This document shows, one piece after another, positions 23,088 through 30,361 of a stretch of 36,473 bases of DNA. The stretch spans positions 1 through 36,473 of the forward strand of contig NZ_KE384070.1 of assembly GCF_000423665.1 (NCBI RefSeq), in the 5' to 3' direction. Within the stretch, counting starts at the first letter, position 1, and the number at the start of each line of letters is the position of its first letter. The position numbers were made by a program, and so were the translations under genes. The notes under the pieces are model-generated. The model did not search any database. It was not told the origin of the DNA and saw only the letters and a program-made list of their open reading frames with translations. The stretch comes from Solirubrobacter soli DSM 22325. Lineage in GTDB: Bacteria; Actinomycetota; Thermoleophilia; Solirubrobacterales; Solirubrobacteraceae.

Positions 23088-24172
23088 AGCACCTGGCCCG
23101 CAGCGCGCTGGTCGCGATCGCGGTCGCGACGGCGGGGTGTGGCGACGGCAGGAAGCCCGGCCCGCGGTCGACCGGGACCGTGGTGTTTGCCCGGGCGCTC
23201 GAGGGTGCTGTCGTGCCGGGTCCGGCGCTCGCCCGGGACGGCAGCGTGCTGGCGGCGTCCAACGCCGGGATCCTGCATGCGCTCGACCCACGGACGGGCC
23301 ACGATCGCTGGACGTTCGACGGCTCCGGTCCATATGGCGTCGATCTTTCGACCTCTCCGCTCGTGCGGTCGGATGGGACGATCCTCTGGCCCGGGCCAGG
23401 ACACCGCCTGTACGCCCTCGACGGTCGCGGCCTTCGACTGTGGTCACTCGGCTTCGCCTCGATGCCACTCACGCCGGCGGCGGGTCGAGATGACACCGTC
23501 TATGTGATGGAGACCGCGGGCGTACTGCACGCCCTGACCGTGACCGCGCGCGGTGTTCGAGAGCGTTGGCGGCTGCGCGTCGGCACGGGGCTGTCATACG
23601 GCAGTCCGACGGTTGGAGCCGACGGCCGGGTGTACACGACCATTGGACGCGACCTCGTCGCCGTCGATGATCGCCCTCGGAGGGCGCACGTCGCGTGGCG
23701 CTTCGCCGCGGCAGCCGATGTCGAGGTCTCGCCGGCCGTCGCCACCGACGGCACGATCGTGCTCGGGACCAATGACCGCTTTCAGTATGGCGTGGCGCCT
23801 GACGGGCGTGAGCGCTGGCGTGTGCGCCGCGACGTGTGGACCTACTCATCGCCGCTCGTCACCCCGGACGGACTCGTGCGCTACGGGGACCATCGCGGAC
23901 GCGTGTTCACCGTCGAAGCGGCGAATGGGCGGGTGCGCCGGATCGATCAGGCGCATGGGCAGGTGTGGACGCGTCCCGCACTCGACGCGCGCGGCACCGT
24001 GGTCGTCGGCACCCATGCCGGCGAGATCTTCGGCTTCGCCGGCGACGGGCGCCGCGTGCTGCACGTGAGAACCGGCGGCTCCGTCGAGTCCTATCCCGTG
24101 AGCGGGCCGGACGGGACGACCTACCTCGGATCGGAGGACGGCCGGTTGTACGCCGTGCGGCCGGATCCGTGA
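23084..24172 (+). CDS. PQQ-type beta-propeller lipoprotein, probable CTG start
   Basis: About 362 residues made of repeated blades of the PQQ/WD-like quinoprotein type (ILHALDPRTGHDRWTFDGSG, RLYALDGRGLRLWSLGF, VTPDGLVRYGDHRGRVFTV, TTYLGSEDGRLYAV). The N-terminus LKHLARSALVAIAVATAGCG looks like a lipoprotein signal with C19 lipidated, although the lipobox is weak. No ATG, GTG or TTG starts this segment. The nearest in-frame one is a GTG at 22961, deep inside the preceding gene, followed by arginine-rich sequence. A CTG at 23084 overlapping the preceding TGA (CTGA) is therefore the most likely start. The propeller may scaffold proteins or bind a ligand in the envelope beside the thioredoxin-like protein. 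Confidence 0.75.
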   Translation: MKHLARSALVAIAVATAGCGDGRKPGPRSTGTVVFARALEGAVVPGPALARDGSVLAASNAGILHALDPRTGHDRWTFDGSGPYGVDLSTSPLVRSDGTILWPGPGHRLYALDGRGLRLWSLGFASMPLTPAAGRDDTVYVMETAGVLHALTVTARGVRERWRLRVGTGLSYGSPTVGADGRVYTTIGRDLVAVDDRPRRAHVAWRFAAAADVEVSPAVATDGTIVLGTNDRFQYGVAPDGRERWRVRRDVWTYSSPLVTPDGLVRYGDHRGRVFTVEAANGRVRRIDQAHGQVWTRPALDARGTVVVGTHAGEIFGFAGDGRRVLHVRTGGSVESYPVSGPDGTTYLGSEDGRLYAVRPDP

Positions 24173-24190
24173 GCGCCGCCCGCGCTCGCC

Positions 24191-24523
24191 TCAGGAGTCC
24201 TTGAGCAACGGCCGCAGATCCTCGATGCGGTCGTATGCCCACCACAGGTAGTTGCGGGTCCCGTTCTCGCGCAGCGGGTGCAGGTCACGGTGCCCGGGAT
24301 CGTCGAGGAATCCTTGGAAGGCCTCACGTGACGGCCACTCGACGAGAACGAGTGCCTGGCGCGCCTCGGTGTCGCCGACGCTGACGGGCGCGTCGGCGTC
24401 GAGCTTGCCGAGTGCGACCACGCTTCCGCCGTACTTGCGCACCGCGTCGAGCGACCGCCGCGAATAGGCGAGGTAGTCGTCGTTGTCGGCGAGGTCGAAC
24501 AGGTTCAGCGCGTAGAGGCTCAT
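24191..24523 (-). CDS. DUF1330-like dimeric alpha-beta barrel protein
   Basis: 110 residues. MSLYALNLFDLADNDDYLAY, RKYGGSVVALGKLD and ALVLVEWPSREAFQGFLDDP follow the ferredoxin-like dimeric alpha-beta barrel pattern of DUF1330/EthD/antibiotic-monooxygenase proteins. A role in catalysis is not evident. It is probably cotranscribed with the SRPBCC gene 24 bp upstream. Confidence 0.75.
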   Translation of the reverse strand: MSLYALNLFDLADNDDYLAYSRRSLDAVRKYGGSVVALGKLDADAPVSVGDTEARQALVLVEWPSREAFQGFLDDPGHRDLHPLRENGTRNYLWWAYDRIEDLRPLLKDS

Positions 24524-24547
24524 GCAGAGAGCGTCCCACGCGGGCCG

Positions 24548-24988
24548 TCAGTGCCGTTCGAGGATCTGTTTGAGGCGCGCGAGATCCTTGTTGTTGGCGC
24601 GGCGCATCGCGCGTCCGACCATCGGCGCGGCGATCCGCTTGAAGCCGGCGGGCTCGCCGCGATTGCGCAACGTCATGCGAGTGGCGCCGTCGCCGGCGTC
24701 GGTCCACCCGTAGGTGGTCTCCATCGGGAATGGCCCTTGGGCGGTGCTCATCACGAGGCGCTCGCCTGGGACGAATTCGCGGATCTCGTAGGTGTAGGCG
24801 AGTCGCCGCCCGAGAAAGTTGGCGACGAACGCGACGCGCGAGCCGACCGCGAGCGGTGGGGCCGTCTGCCACTCGACGGCCGTGATGTTCTCGTACCACT
24901 CGACCGCGTGGTCGACATCGCTCGCATACGCCGCCACCTCGCGACGCGGACGCGCGATCTCGATGTGGGTCTCGATGTCGACCGCCAC
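24548..24988 (-). CDS. SRPBCC (polyketide cyclase-like) protein
   Basis: About 146 residues of the START/polyketide-cyclase fold: VDIETHIEIARPRREVAAYA, VEWYENITAVEWQT, VGSRVAFVANFLGRRLAYTY and a long C-terminal helix (MVGRAMRRANNKDLARLKQI). The start is set at a GTG at 24988; an ATG at 25009 is an alternative adding seven residues. It binds hydrophobic ligands in relatives. It is the first gene of a two-gene unit and divergent from the VOC gene. Confidence 0.82.
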   Translation of the reverse strand: MAVDIETHIEIARPRREVAAYASDVDHAVEWYENITAVEWQTAPPLAVGSRVAFVANFLGRRLAYTYEIREFVPGERLVMSTAQGPFPMETTYGWTDAGDGATRMTLRNRGEPAGFKRIAAPMVGRAMRRANNKDLARLKQILERH

Positions 24989-25149
24989 GGGAGCACACCC
25001 TACGCCCATGCCGGCGGAGGTCGATGCGCCTTCCGGGCCGTGCGCCGACGACTTCAGGGAGTGGGGTGTCACGTCCGCGGGCGTCGCGAGACGGTATGGC
25101 CGTGGATACCTCATCGAAGCGCGCAGCCGTGGCCCCGGGATCGCTCCTG

Positions 25150-25518
25150 ATGCAGCTCCGGGTCGCGCGTCACACGGAACGCCTGGATGCCGTGGTCGCC
25201 TTCTATCGGGACGGGCTCGGCCTTGCCGAGATCGGCGGGTTCCGCGATCACGACGGCTACGACGGCGTCTTCCTCGACGTCCCCGGTACGGGTGCGCACC
25301 TCGAGTTCACCACCGGTGGCGGGCACCGCGCGCCCGAGCCACACCCGGAATCGCTCCTCGTGCTCTACCTCGGCGACGACGCCGCCGTCCGGGCGGCCGC
25401 GGAGCGCCTCGCGATCGCACCGGTCGCGCCGGCCAATCCGTACTGGGCCGGACATGGGCTGACGTTCGAGGACCCCGACGGGTTCCGGGTCGTGCTCGTG
25501 CCCGAGCGCTGGGAGTAG
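25150..25518 (+). CDS. VOC-superfamily protein
   Basis: 122 residues beginning MQLRVARHTERLDAVVAFYR, with GGFRDHDGYDGVFLDVPGTG, HLEFTTGG (possible metal ligands H and E) and the closing FEDPDGFRVVLVPE. It is related to YycE-like VOC proteins. An in-frame ATG at 25096 is possible, but the intervening codons have a lower GC third position than the gene. The substrate is unknown. Confidence 0.85.
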   Translation: MQLRVARHTERLDAVVAFYRDGLGLAEIGGFRDHDGYDGVFLDVPGTGAHLEFTTGGGHRAPEPHPESLLVLYLGDDAAVRAAAERLAIAPVAPANPYWAGHGLTFEDPDGFRVVLVPERWE

Positions 25519-25631
25519 GCCGCGCCCGTGGTGCTCCTGGGAGTGCGCCGACGGTTGCTGAGACGATCGGGCAACTATCAGCGCGTGTCGATCATTCATG
25601 GTGCCGACGCGCTCCCGTACGGTCGTCGGCG

Positions 25632-26573
25632 ATGTCAGTTGCCGCCAACCTCACACTTCCGGCGATCGCCGTCCCGTGGCGGAGGCCGCCGGAGACCGGT
25701 TCGCGGGTGCGCGTCGCCGTCACGCATTTCACGGATCCGCTCTGCCCGTGGGCGTACTCGTTTGAGCCGGTTCTGCGCGCGCTCGAGGCGCGCTACGGCG
25801 ATCAACTGGTCTTCCACACTGTCCTGATCGGGCTCGTCGGCAACGTGGAGCAGTCGCTGGCGCGCGGATCGTCGGCCGCGGGTCGCGCGCTGACCGCGCT
25901 GCGCTTTCGCCGCTACGGGATGCCGATCACGCCGCATGTCCGCGATCGCGTGATCGCGTCGGAACCGGCGTGTCTGCTCGTGAAGGCCGCCGCCGAGCAG
26001 GGCGCAGAACTCGCCGACGCGCTGCTGCGCGTGCTGCGGCTCGCGTGGTACACGACTGACCTGCTGCTCGACGAAGACGCGGCACTCGCCGCGGTGTGCG
26101 CGAGCGTCGCGGGCCTCGACGGCGCCGCGGCGCTCGCCGACCGCGACGCCGCGGCGGTGCGGGCAGCCTACGAGGCTGACCGGCTCGAAGCGCGCACCCC
26201 GCACCCGGTGGCCACCACCCTCCGCCGCACCGCGAACTCCGACGGCGCCGAGCGCCATACCGCGCCCACGCTGATACTGACCGCGCAGGACGGCAGCTCT
26301 GCGGTCGTCCCCGGCTTTCAGCCTTTCGAGGCCGCCGACGTCGCGCTCATGAACCTCGAACCGCGGCTGCGTCGCCTGCCGGCGCCGGCGCTCGAGAACC
26401 TGCTGGCGGCCTACCCCGCGGGTCTTGCCAGTCAAGAGGTCGCACGCACGCTGGCCGACACCACCGCGCCTGTGGATCGCGTCGGCGCCGAGCAACAGCT
26501 CACCGAACTCGTGGCGGCCGGCCGCGCACGTCGCTTCGCCCTCGGCGATGACGCGCTGTGGACGCCCGCCTGA
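25632..26573 (+). CDS. DsbA-family (thioredoxin-5-like) protein with single active-site cysteine
   Basis: 313 residues. VRVAVTHFTDPLCPWAYSFE places one cysteine (C38) in the CxxC position; the second is alanine (CPWA). A helical insertion follows (LLVKAAAEQGAELADALLRV), then the thioredoxin-fold closure (TAPTLILTAQDGSSAVVPGF) and a C-terminal extension. Close families are FrnE-like/2-hydroxychromene isomerase-like and thioredoxin-5 proteins, many of which lack the resolving cysteine. A TACGGT -10-like element 8 nt before the ATG suggests a leaderless transcript. Confidence 0.8.
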   Translation: MSVAANLTLPAIAVPWRRPPETGSRVRVAVTHFTDPLCPWAYSFEPVLRALEARYGDQLVFHTVLIGLVGNVEQSLARGSSAAGRALTALRFRRYGMPITPHVRDRVIASEPACLLVKAAAEQGAELADALLRVLRLAWYTTDLLLDEDAALAAVCASVAGLDGAAALADRDAAAVRAAYEADRLEARTPHPVATTLRRTANSDGAERHTAPTLILTAQDGSSAVVPGFQPFEAADVALMNLEPRLRRLPAPALENLLAAYPAGLASQEVARTLADTTAPVDRVGAEQQLTELVAAGRARRFALGDDALWTPA

Positions 26574-26593
26574 CACCTGCAACAGGAGCCACG

Positions 26594-27226
26594 ATGCACA
26601 TCCCCACCGCGACCCCGTCGGCACCGGAACAACACGCCCGCGCGATCCGCGTGGTCGAGCAGATGCTCGACCACGCCGCCAACGCGAGATGGGCGAGGCT
26701 GTCCGAGGTCTTGACGGACGACTTCGTGATCGTCGAGCCGCCGTCACTCCCTTACGGCGGCGAGCACCACGGCGTCGACGGCTACGTGGCCCTGCTGCAG
26801 CGCATCACCGAGCTCTTCGCGCTGCGGTTCGAGTTGCACGACCTGCACGCGCTCGATGCGTCGAGGGTCCTGCTCCACATGCACGTGACGTTCACCGGCC
26901 GCGCGACGAACCGGGCGCGGCGGCTCCCGGTGCTCGAGTTGCTCACCACGCGCGACGGACGCGTCGCCCGAAGCGAGGTCTTCCTCGCAGACACCGCCAC
27001 GCTGCTCACGTGCTGCCAGAACCACCCGCAGCGCGTTGACGCCGGAGTTACGGACGCGCTGTCCGCTCGGGCTGCGCGAGCGCCGCGGCGATCGCGCGGT
27101 AGGACTTGCGGTTCCACGCGAGTCCGACATGCGAGCCGGTCACCTCGACGTTGTCGGCGTCGTCGGCGACACACGATTCCCAGCGGACCATCCCGTCGCC
27201 GCGGCTGTAGATGCTCGTCAGGCTGA
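26594..27226 (+). CDS. NTF2/SnoaL-like protein with an abnormal C-terminal tail
   Basis: CAGGAG precedes the ATG at 26594. Residues 1-140 form a SnoaL-like fold (IRVVEQMLDHAANARWARLS, LTDDFVIVEPPS, YGGEHHGVDGYVALLQ, LPVLELLTTRDGRVARSEVF). The remaining 70 residues are arginine- and serine-rich, read antisense to the 3' end of the hydrolase gene, and look non-native. The original stop was probably lost by a deletion or rearrangement at about 27048, leaving a 179-bp tail-to-tail overlap. It lies 20 bp after the DsbA-like gene and is probably cotranscribed. Confidence 0.7.
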   Translation: MHIPTATPSAPEQHARAIRVVEQMLDHAANARWARLSEVLTDDFVIVEPPSLPYGGEHHGVDGYVALLQRITELFALRFELHDLHALDASRVLLHMHVTFTGRATNRARRLPVLELLTTRDGRVARSEVFLADTATLLTCCQNHPQRVDAGVTDALSARAARAPRRSRGRTCGSTRVRHASRSPRRCRRRRRHTIPSGPSRRRGCRCSSG

Positions 27227-27779
27227 CGCTCGGAGGGAACGGGCAGGTGTAACCGGCGGTGAAGGTGCACCCGCACCCCGCGCTCAGGCAGCGGTCGTCC
27301 CGGCGCACGGCGCGGGCGACCGCGACCCCCGCGAGCGCGGGTGCCGCGACGTCGAACGGGCGCGCGAGCCCCGCCCCGAGGGCGACCGCGTGCGAGACGC
27401 GGTCGGGCATGCGTGCGGCGGCCGCGCGAGCGAGGTAGCCGCCGAGCGAATGGCCGACCACGGCGACGCGCCGGCCGGACTGCTCCGAGCACTCGATCAC
27501 TCGCCGTTCGACGCGCGCGAGCGCCTTCTCACCGCAGCCTGCGTTGACGATGAAGTTGCACCGCACGGGGGCGTAGCCGCTGCGCCGGAGCCAGAAGGCG
27601 AGGTGCTGGAGCGTCCAGTCGCCCCCGGCGAAGCCGGGGACGAGCACGACCGGGCGGCCGTCGCCGCGAGGCTCGCTCCCGCGCAGGAACATCGGGTCCA
27701 CGCAGAGCCGTGTGAGCTCCGCCTGCCAGCGCATCTCGGCGAGCGGCCTGCCCCACCATCTGTCTGCGTCACTCGCCAT
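27048..27779 (-). CDS. alpha/beta hydrolase (lipase-like)
   Basis: 243 residues. VVLVPGFAGGDWTLQHLAFW holds the oxyanion region, VVGHSLGGYLAR the nucleophile S111, SRGDGMVRW a probable acid D195 and GSHVGL the catalytic H217. Eight cysteines include a cluster near 164-179 (CLSAGCGCTFTAGYTC), suggesting disulfides or metal, although no signal peptide is visible. It starts 9 bp after the PHA synthase stop and is the last gene of that operon, so it may hydrolyse the polymer or its oligomers; this is inference. Confidence 0.83.
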   Translation of the reverse strand: MASDADRWWGRPLAEMRWQAELTRLCVDPMFLRGSEPRGDGRPVVLVPGFAGGDWTLQHLAFWLRRSGYAPVRCNFIVNAGCGEKALARVERRVIECSEQSGRRVAVVGHSLGGYLARAAAARMPDRVSHAVALGAGLARPFDVAAPALAGVAVARAVRRDDRCLSAGCGCTFTAGYTCPFPPSVSLTSIYSRGDGMVRWESCVADDADNVEVTGSHVGLAWNRKSYRAIAAALAQPERTARP

Positions 27780-27788
27780 CGCGCGATC

Positions 27789-29411
27789 CTAGCCGCGCAC
27801 GTACTCCCCAGGCGCCACGCCGACCACCTTGTAGCCGCGGCCGCCGAGGCGCTTCGGCGCCTGGCGCTCGCGACCGGAGCGCTCCCCGAGCCAGCGCGCC
27901 CAGTCCGCCCACCAAGTGCCGCTGCGCTGCTCGGCTGTCTCCGCCCAGTCGTGCGCCGACGGCGGGTTCGCGCCCGCCGGCGCGGTGCGGTAGCGCGCTT
28001 TCGCGTTGCCTGGCGGGTTGACCAGCGCGGCGACGTGGCCGGCGCTGGAGAGCACGAAGCGCGTGTCGCCCCCGAGCAGTTGCGTGGTGGCGTAGCAGTT
28101 CTCCCACGGGGTGATGTGGTCGGCGACGCCGGCAACGACGTACGCGTCGCAGGTCGCCTTGGCGAGGTCGATCGGCGTGCCCAGCACCTGCATCGCGTCC
28201 GGCGACGCGAGCGCGTTCGAGACCGCCATGTCGGCGAGGTCGCGCAGCAGGCCGGCTGACATGCGCGTCGTGTCGGCGTTCCAGTACAGGATGTCGAAGG
28301 CCGGCGGGGTGCGGCCGAGCAGATAGTTGTTCGCGACGTAGCCCCAGATCAGGTCGTTCGGGCGCAGCCAGGCGAAGAACGTCTGCAGCGCGGCGCCGTC
28401 GAGGTACCCCTTGCGGTCGACGCCGGCGACCGCCAGCTTGGCGATCTCGGGTCCCATGAAGGCGCTGGCGGTGCCGGCCCGGTAGGAGTCGAGCACCGAG
28501 ACGCCGGTGGTGATCGAGCCGATCGAGTCGAGCCGGCCGAGCGCTCCCGCGCGGGCGGCGAGCATGCTCACGAGCGCGCCTCCCGAGCAGTTGCCCGCGA
28601 GGTGCACGCGCTCGGCGCCGGTGATCGCCTGCACGGCGTCGATCGCCTCGAGCGCGCCGTCCGCGTACGTGTCCAGCCCCCAGTGCGCGTGCTCGGCCTC
28701 CGGGTTGCGCCACGACAGCGTGAACACCTGCTGGCCCTGGCGCAGCAGGTACTCGACCATGCTGCGCTCGGGCGCGAGGTCGACGAGGTAGTACTTGTTG
28801 ACCATCGGCGGCACGATCAACAGCGGCTGCTCGCGCACGGTCGGCGTCTGGGGCGCGTACCGGATCAGCTCGAACAGCTCGGTGCGCAGGACGACCGCGC
28901 CCGGCGTGGCGGCGATGTTGACGCCGATCTCGAACGCGTCGCGATCGACGCTCGCGGGCAGCCGCGGCGACGAGGCCATGTCGCGGGCGAGATTGCGCGC
29001 GCCGCGCACGAGGTTGGCGCCGCGCTCGGAGCCCGTCGCGCGCAGCGCGACGGGGTTGGTCAGCAGGTAGTTGGTCGGCGCGAGCGCATCGTGGACGTTC
29101 TCGAGCGCGAAGCGCACGCGCCGCTCGTCCTGCTCGTCGAGCCGGGCGTCGGCGAGCAGGCCGTCGAGCGTTTCGCCGGCGGCGAGGTAGCCGCGCAGCA
29201 GCCGCGAGTAGACGGGGTTCTTGCTCCATGCGTCGTCACCGAAACGACGGTCGCCGCGCGCCGGCGTCGCGCTGCCACGGCCGGCGGCGACCCGCACGAG
29301 CTCGGTCGAGAGGCCGCCCACGCGTTTGACCACGCGATCGGGGCGGCGGGCCAGCTTGGCGCCGAACGTGACACCGGCGCGGCCGGGGATGAAGCGCTCC
29401 GCGACGGCCAT
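27789..29411 (-). CDS. phaC: polyhydroxyalkanoate synthase
   Basis: 540 residues. It polymerises hydroxyacyl-CoA into polyester with release of CoA at the granule surface. The N-terminal PhaC domain (about 55-180: KNPVYSRLLRGYLAAGETLD, ALAPTNYLLTNPVALRATGS) is followed by the alpha/beta-hydrolase core (PLLIVPPMVNKYYLVDLAPE, TLSWRNP) and a lipase-like box GNCSGG. The catalytic set C275, D431 (AGVADHITPWENCY) and H459 (SSAGHVAALVNPPGN) has the 28-residue D-H spacing of characterised synthases. Length and single-subunit look suggest class I or II; no phaE, phaR or phasin gene is in the window. ATG at 29411 shares one base with the previous stop (TGATG). Confidence 0.92.
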   Translation of the reverse strand: MAVAERFIPGRAGVTFGAKLARRPDRVVKRVGGLSTELVRVAAGRGSATPARGDRRFGDDAWSKNPVYSRLLRGYLAAGETLDGLLADARLDEQDERRVRFALENVHDALAPTNYLLTNPVALRATGSERGANLVRGARNLARDMASSPRLPASVDRDAFEIGVNIAATPGAVVLRTELFELIRYAPQTPTVREQPLLIVPPMVNKYYLVDLAPERSMVEYLLRQGQQVFTLSWRNPEAEHAHWGLDTYADGALEAIDAVQAITGAERVHLAGNCSGGALVSMLAARAGALGRLDSIGSITTGVSVLDSYRAGTASAFMGPEIAKLAVAGVDRKGYLDGAALQTFFAWLRPNDLIWGYVANNYLLGRTPPAFDILYWNADTTRMSAGLLRDLADMAVSNALASPDAMQVLGTPIDLAKATCDAYVVAGVADHITPWENCYATTQLLGGDTRFVLSSAGHVAALVNPPGNAKARYRTAPAGANPPSAHDWAETAEQRSGTWWADWARWLGERSGRERQAPKRLGGRGYKVVGVAPGEYVRG

Positions 29412-30361
29412 CAGACGGTCACCGGCTCGCGTGCGCCGATCAGCCGCAGGGCGTTCTCGGCGGTCAGGCGCTTGAGGTCGGAGAGCGCGACCTCGGACAC
29501 CCACGCGACGTGGGGGGTGAGGATCACGTTCGGGGCGTCGAGCAACGCGCTGCTCAACGGCAGCGGCTCGATCTCGGTGACATCCAAGGCCGCTCCGGCG
29601 ATATGCCCGGAGTGCAGCGCCGCGACGAGCGCGTCCTCGTCGACGAGACCGCCGCGGCCGATGTTGATGACCAGCGAGCCCGGCGCGAGGCGGGCGAGCT
29701 CGCGGGCGCCGATCATGTGGCGCGTCTCGGGCGTCAACGGGACGTGCAGCGACAGGATGTCGGCGCGCCGGAGCAGCTCGTCGAGACCGAGCAGCTCGAC
29801 ACCGTCGGCCGTGGCGGCGTACGGGTCGTACGCCACGACCTCCAGGCCGAACGCGCGCGCCTTCTCCGCCACGCGGCGGCCGATGCGGCCGTAGCCGACG
29901 AGGCCGAGCGTGCGCTGCGACAGCCGCGCGACGGACTGCGGCGCGGGGATGCCGGTGCCGCCTCGCCGCACCGCGGCGTCGAACTCGAACAGCTTGCGCG
30001 AGAGCCCGAGCAGCAGCGCGATCGCGTGGTTGGAGATCTCCTCGTGGCCGTACTCGGGCACGTTGCCGACGGCGATCCCGAGCTCCTGCGCGGAGTCGAT
30101 GTCGACGTTGTCGAGCCCGACGCCGTAGCGCACGATCGCCCGGCAGGTCTCCAGACGCGAGAGGTGCGCGCGGTCGAGCGGGATGATCGGGCCGGCGAGG
30201 ATCGCGACGGCGTCGCGCTCGATCGCGAGGTCGAAGCCCTCCTCGACGTCGAGGCCGAGCGCCTGCGTGTCGATGACGTCGAAGCCCGCGGCCTGCAGCA
30301 CGTCGTGCTCGACCTCGCGGTCGCCCACGACGCCGTGGTCGATGATGACGATGGTGCTCAT
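29411..30361 (-). CDS. D-2-hydroxyacid dehydrogenase, NAD(P)-dependent
   Basis: 316 residues. It interconverts 2-oxoacids and (R)-2-hydroxyacids. The family layout is complete: the substrate-side loop RYGVGLDNVDIDSAQELGI (about 78-96), the Rossmann motif GLVGYGRIGRRVAEKA (G156-x-G-x2-G161), the catalytic R236 (INIGRGGLVD), E265 (DVTEIEPL) and H284 (LTPHVAWV). Cofactor choice may be NAD, as the residue after the second strand is aspartate (VVAYDP). It may also be grouped with phosphoglycerate-dehydrogenase-like proteins, but no ACT domain is present. It overlaps the acyl-CoA synthetase stop (ATGA) and the PHA synthase start (TGATG). Confidence 0.9.
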   Translation of the reverse strand: MSTIVIIDHGVVGDREVEHDVLQAAGFDVIDTQALGLDVEEGFDLAIERDAVAILAGPIIPLDRAHLSRLETCRAIVRYGVGLDNVDIDSAQELGIAVGNVPEYGHEEISNHAIALLLGLSRKLFEFDAAVRRGGTGIPAPQSVARLSQRTLGLVGYGRIGRRVAEKARAFGLEVVAYDPYAATADGVELLGLDELLRRADILSLHVPLTPETRHMIGARELARLAPGSLVINIGRGGLVDEDALVAALHSGHIAGAALDVTEIEPLPLSSALLDAPNVILTPHVAWVSEVALSDLKRLTAENALRLIGAREPVTV

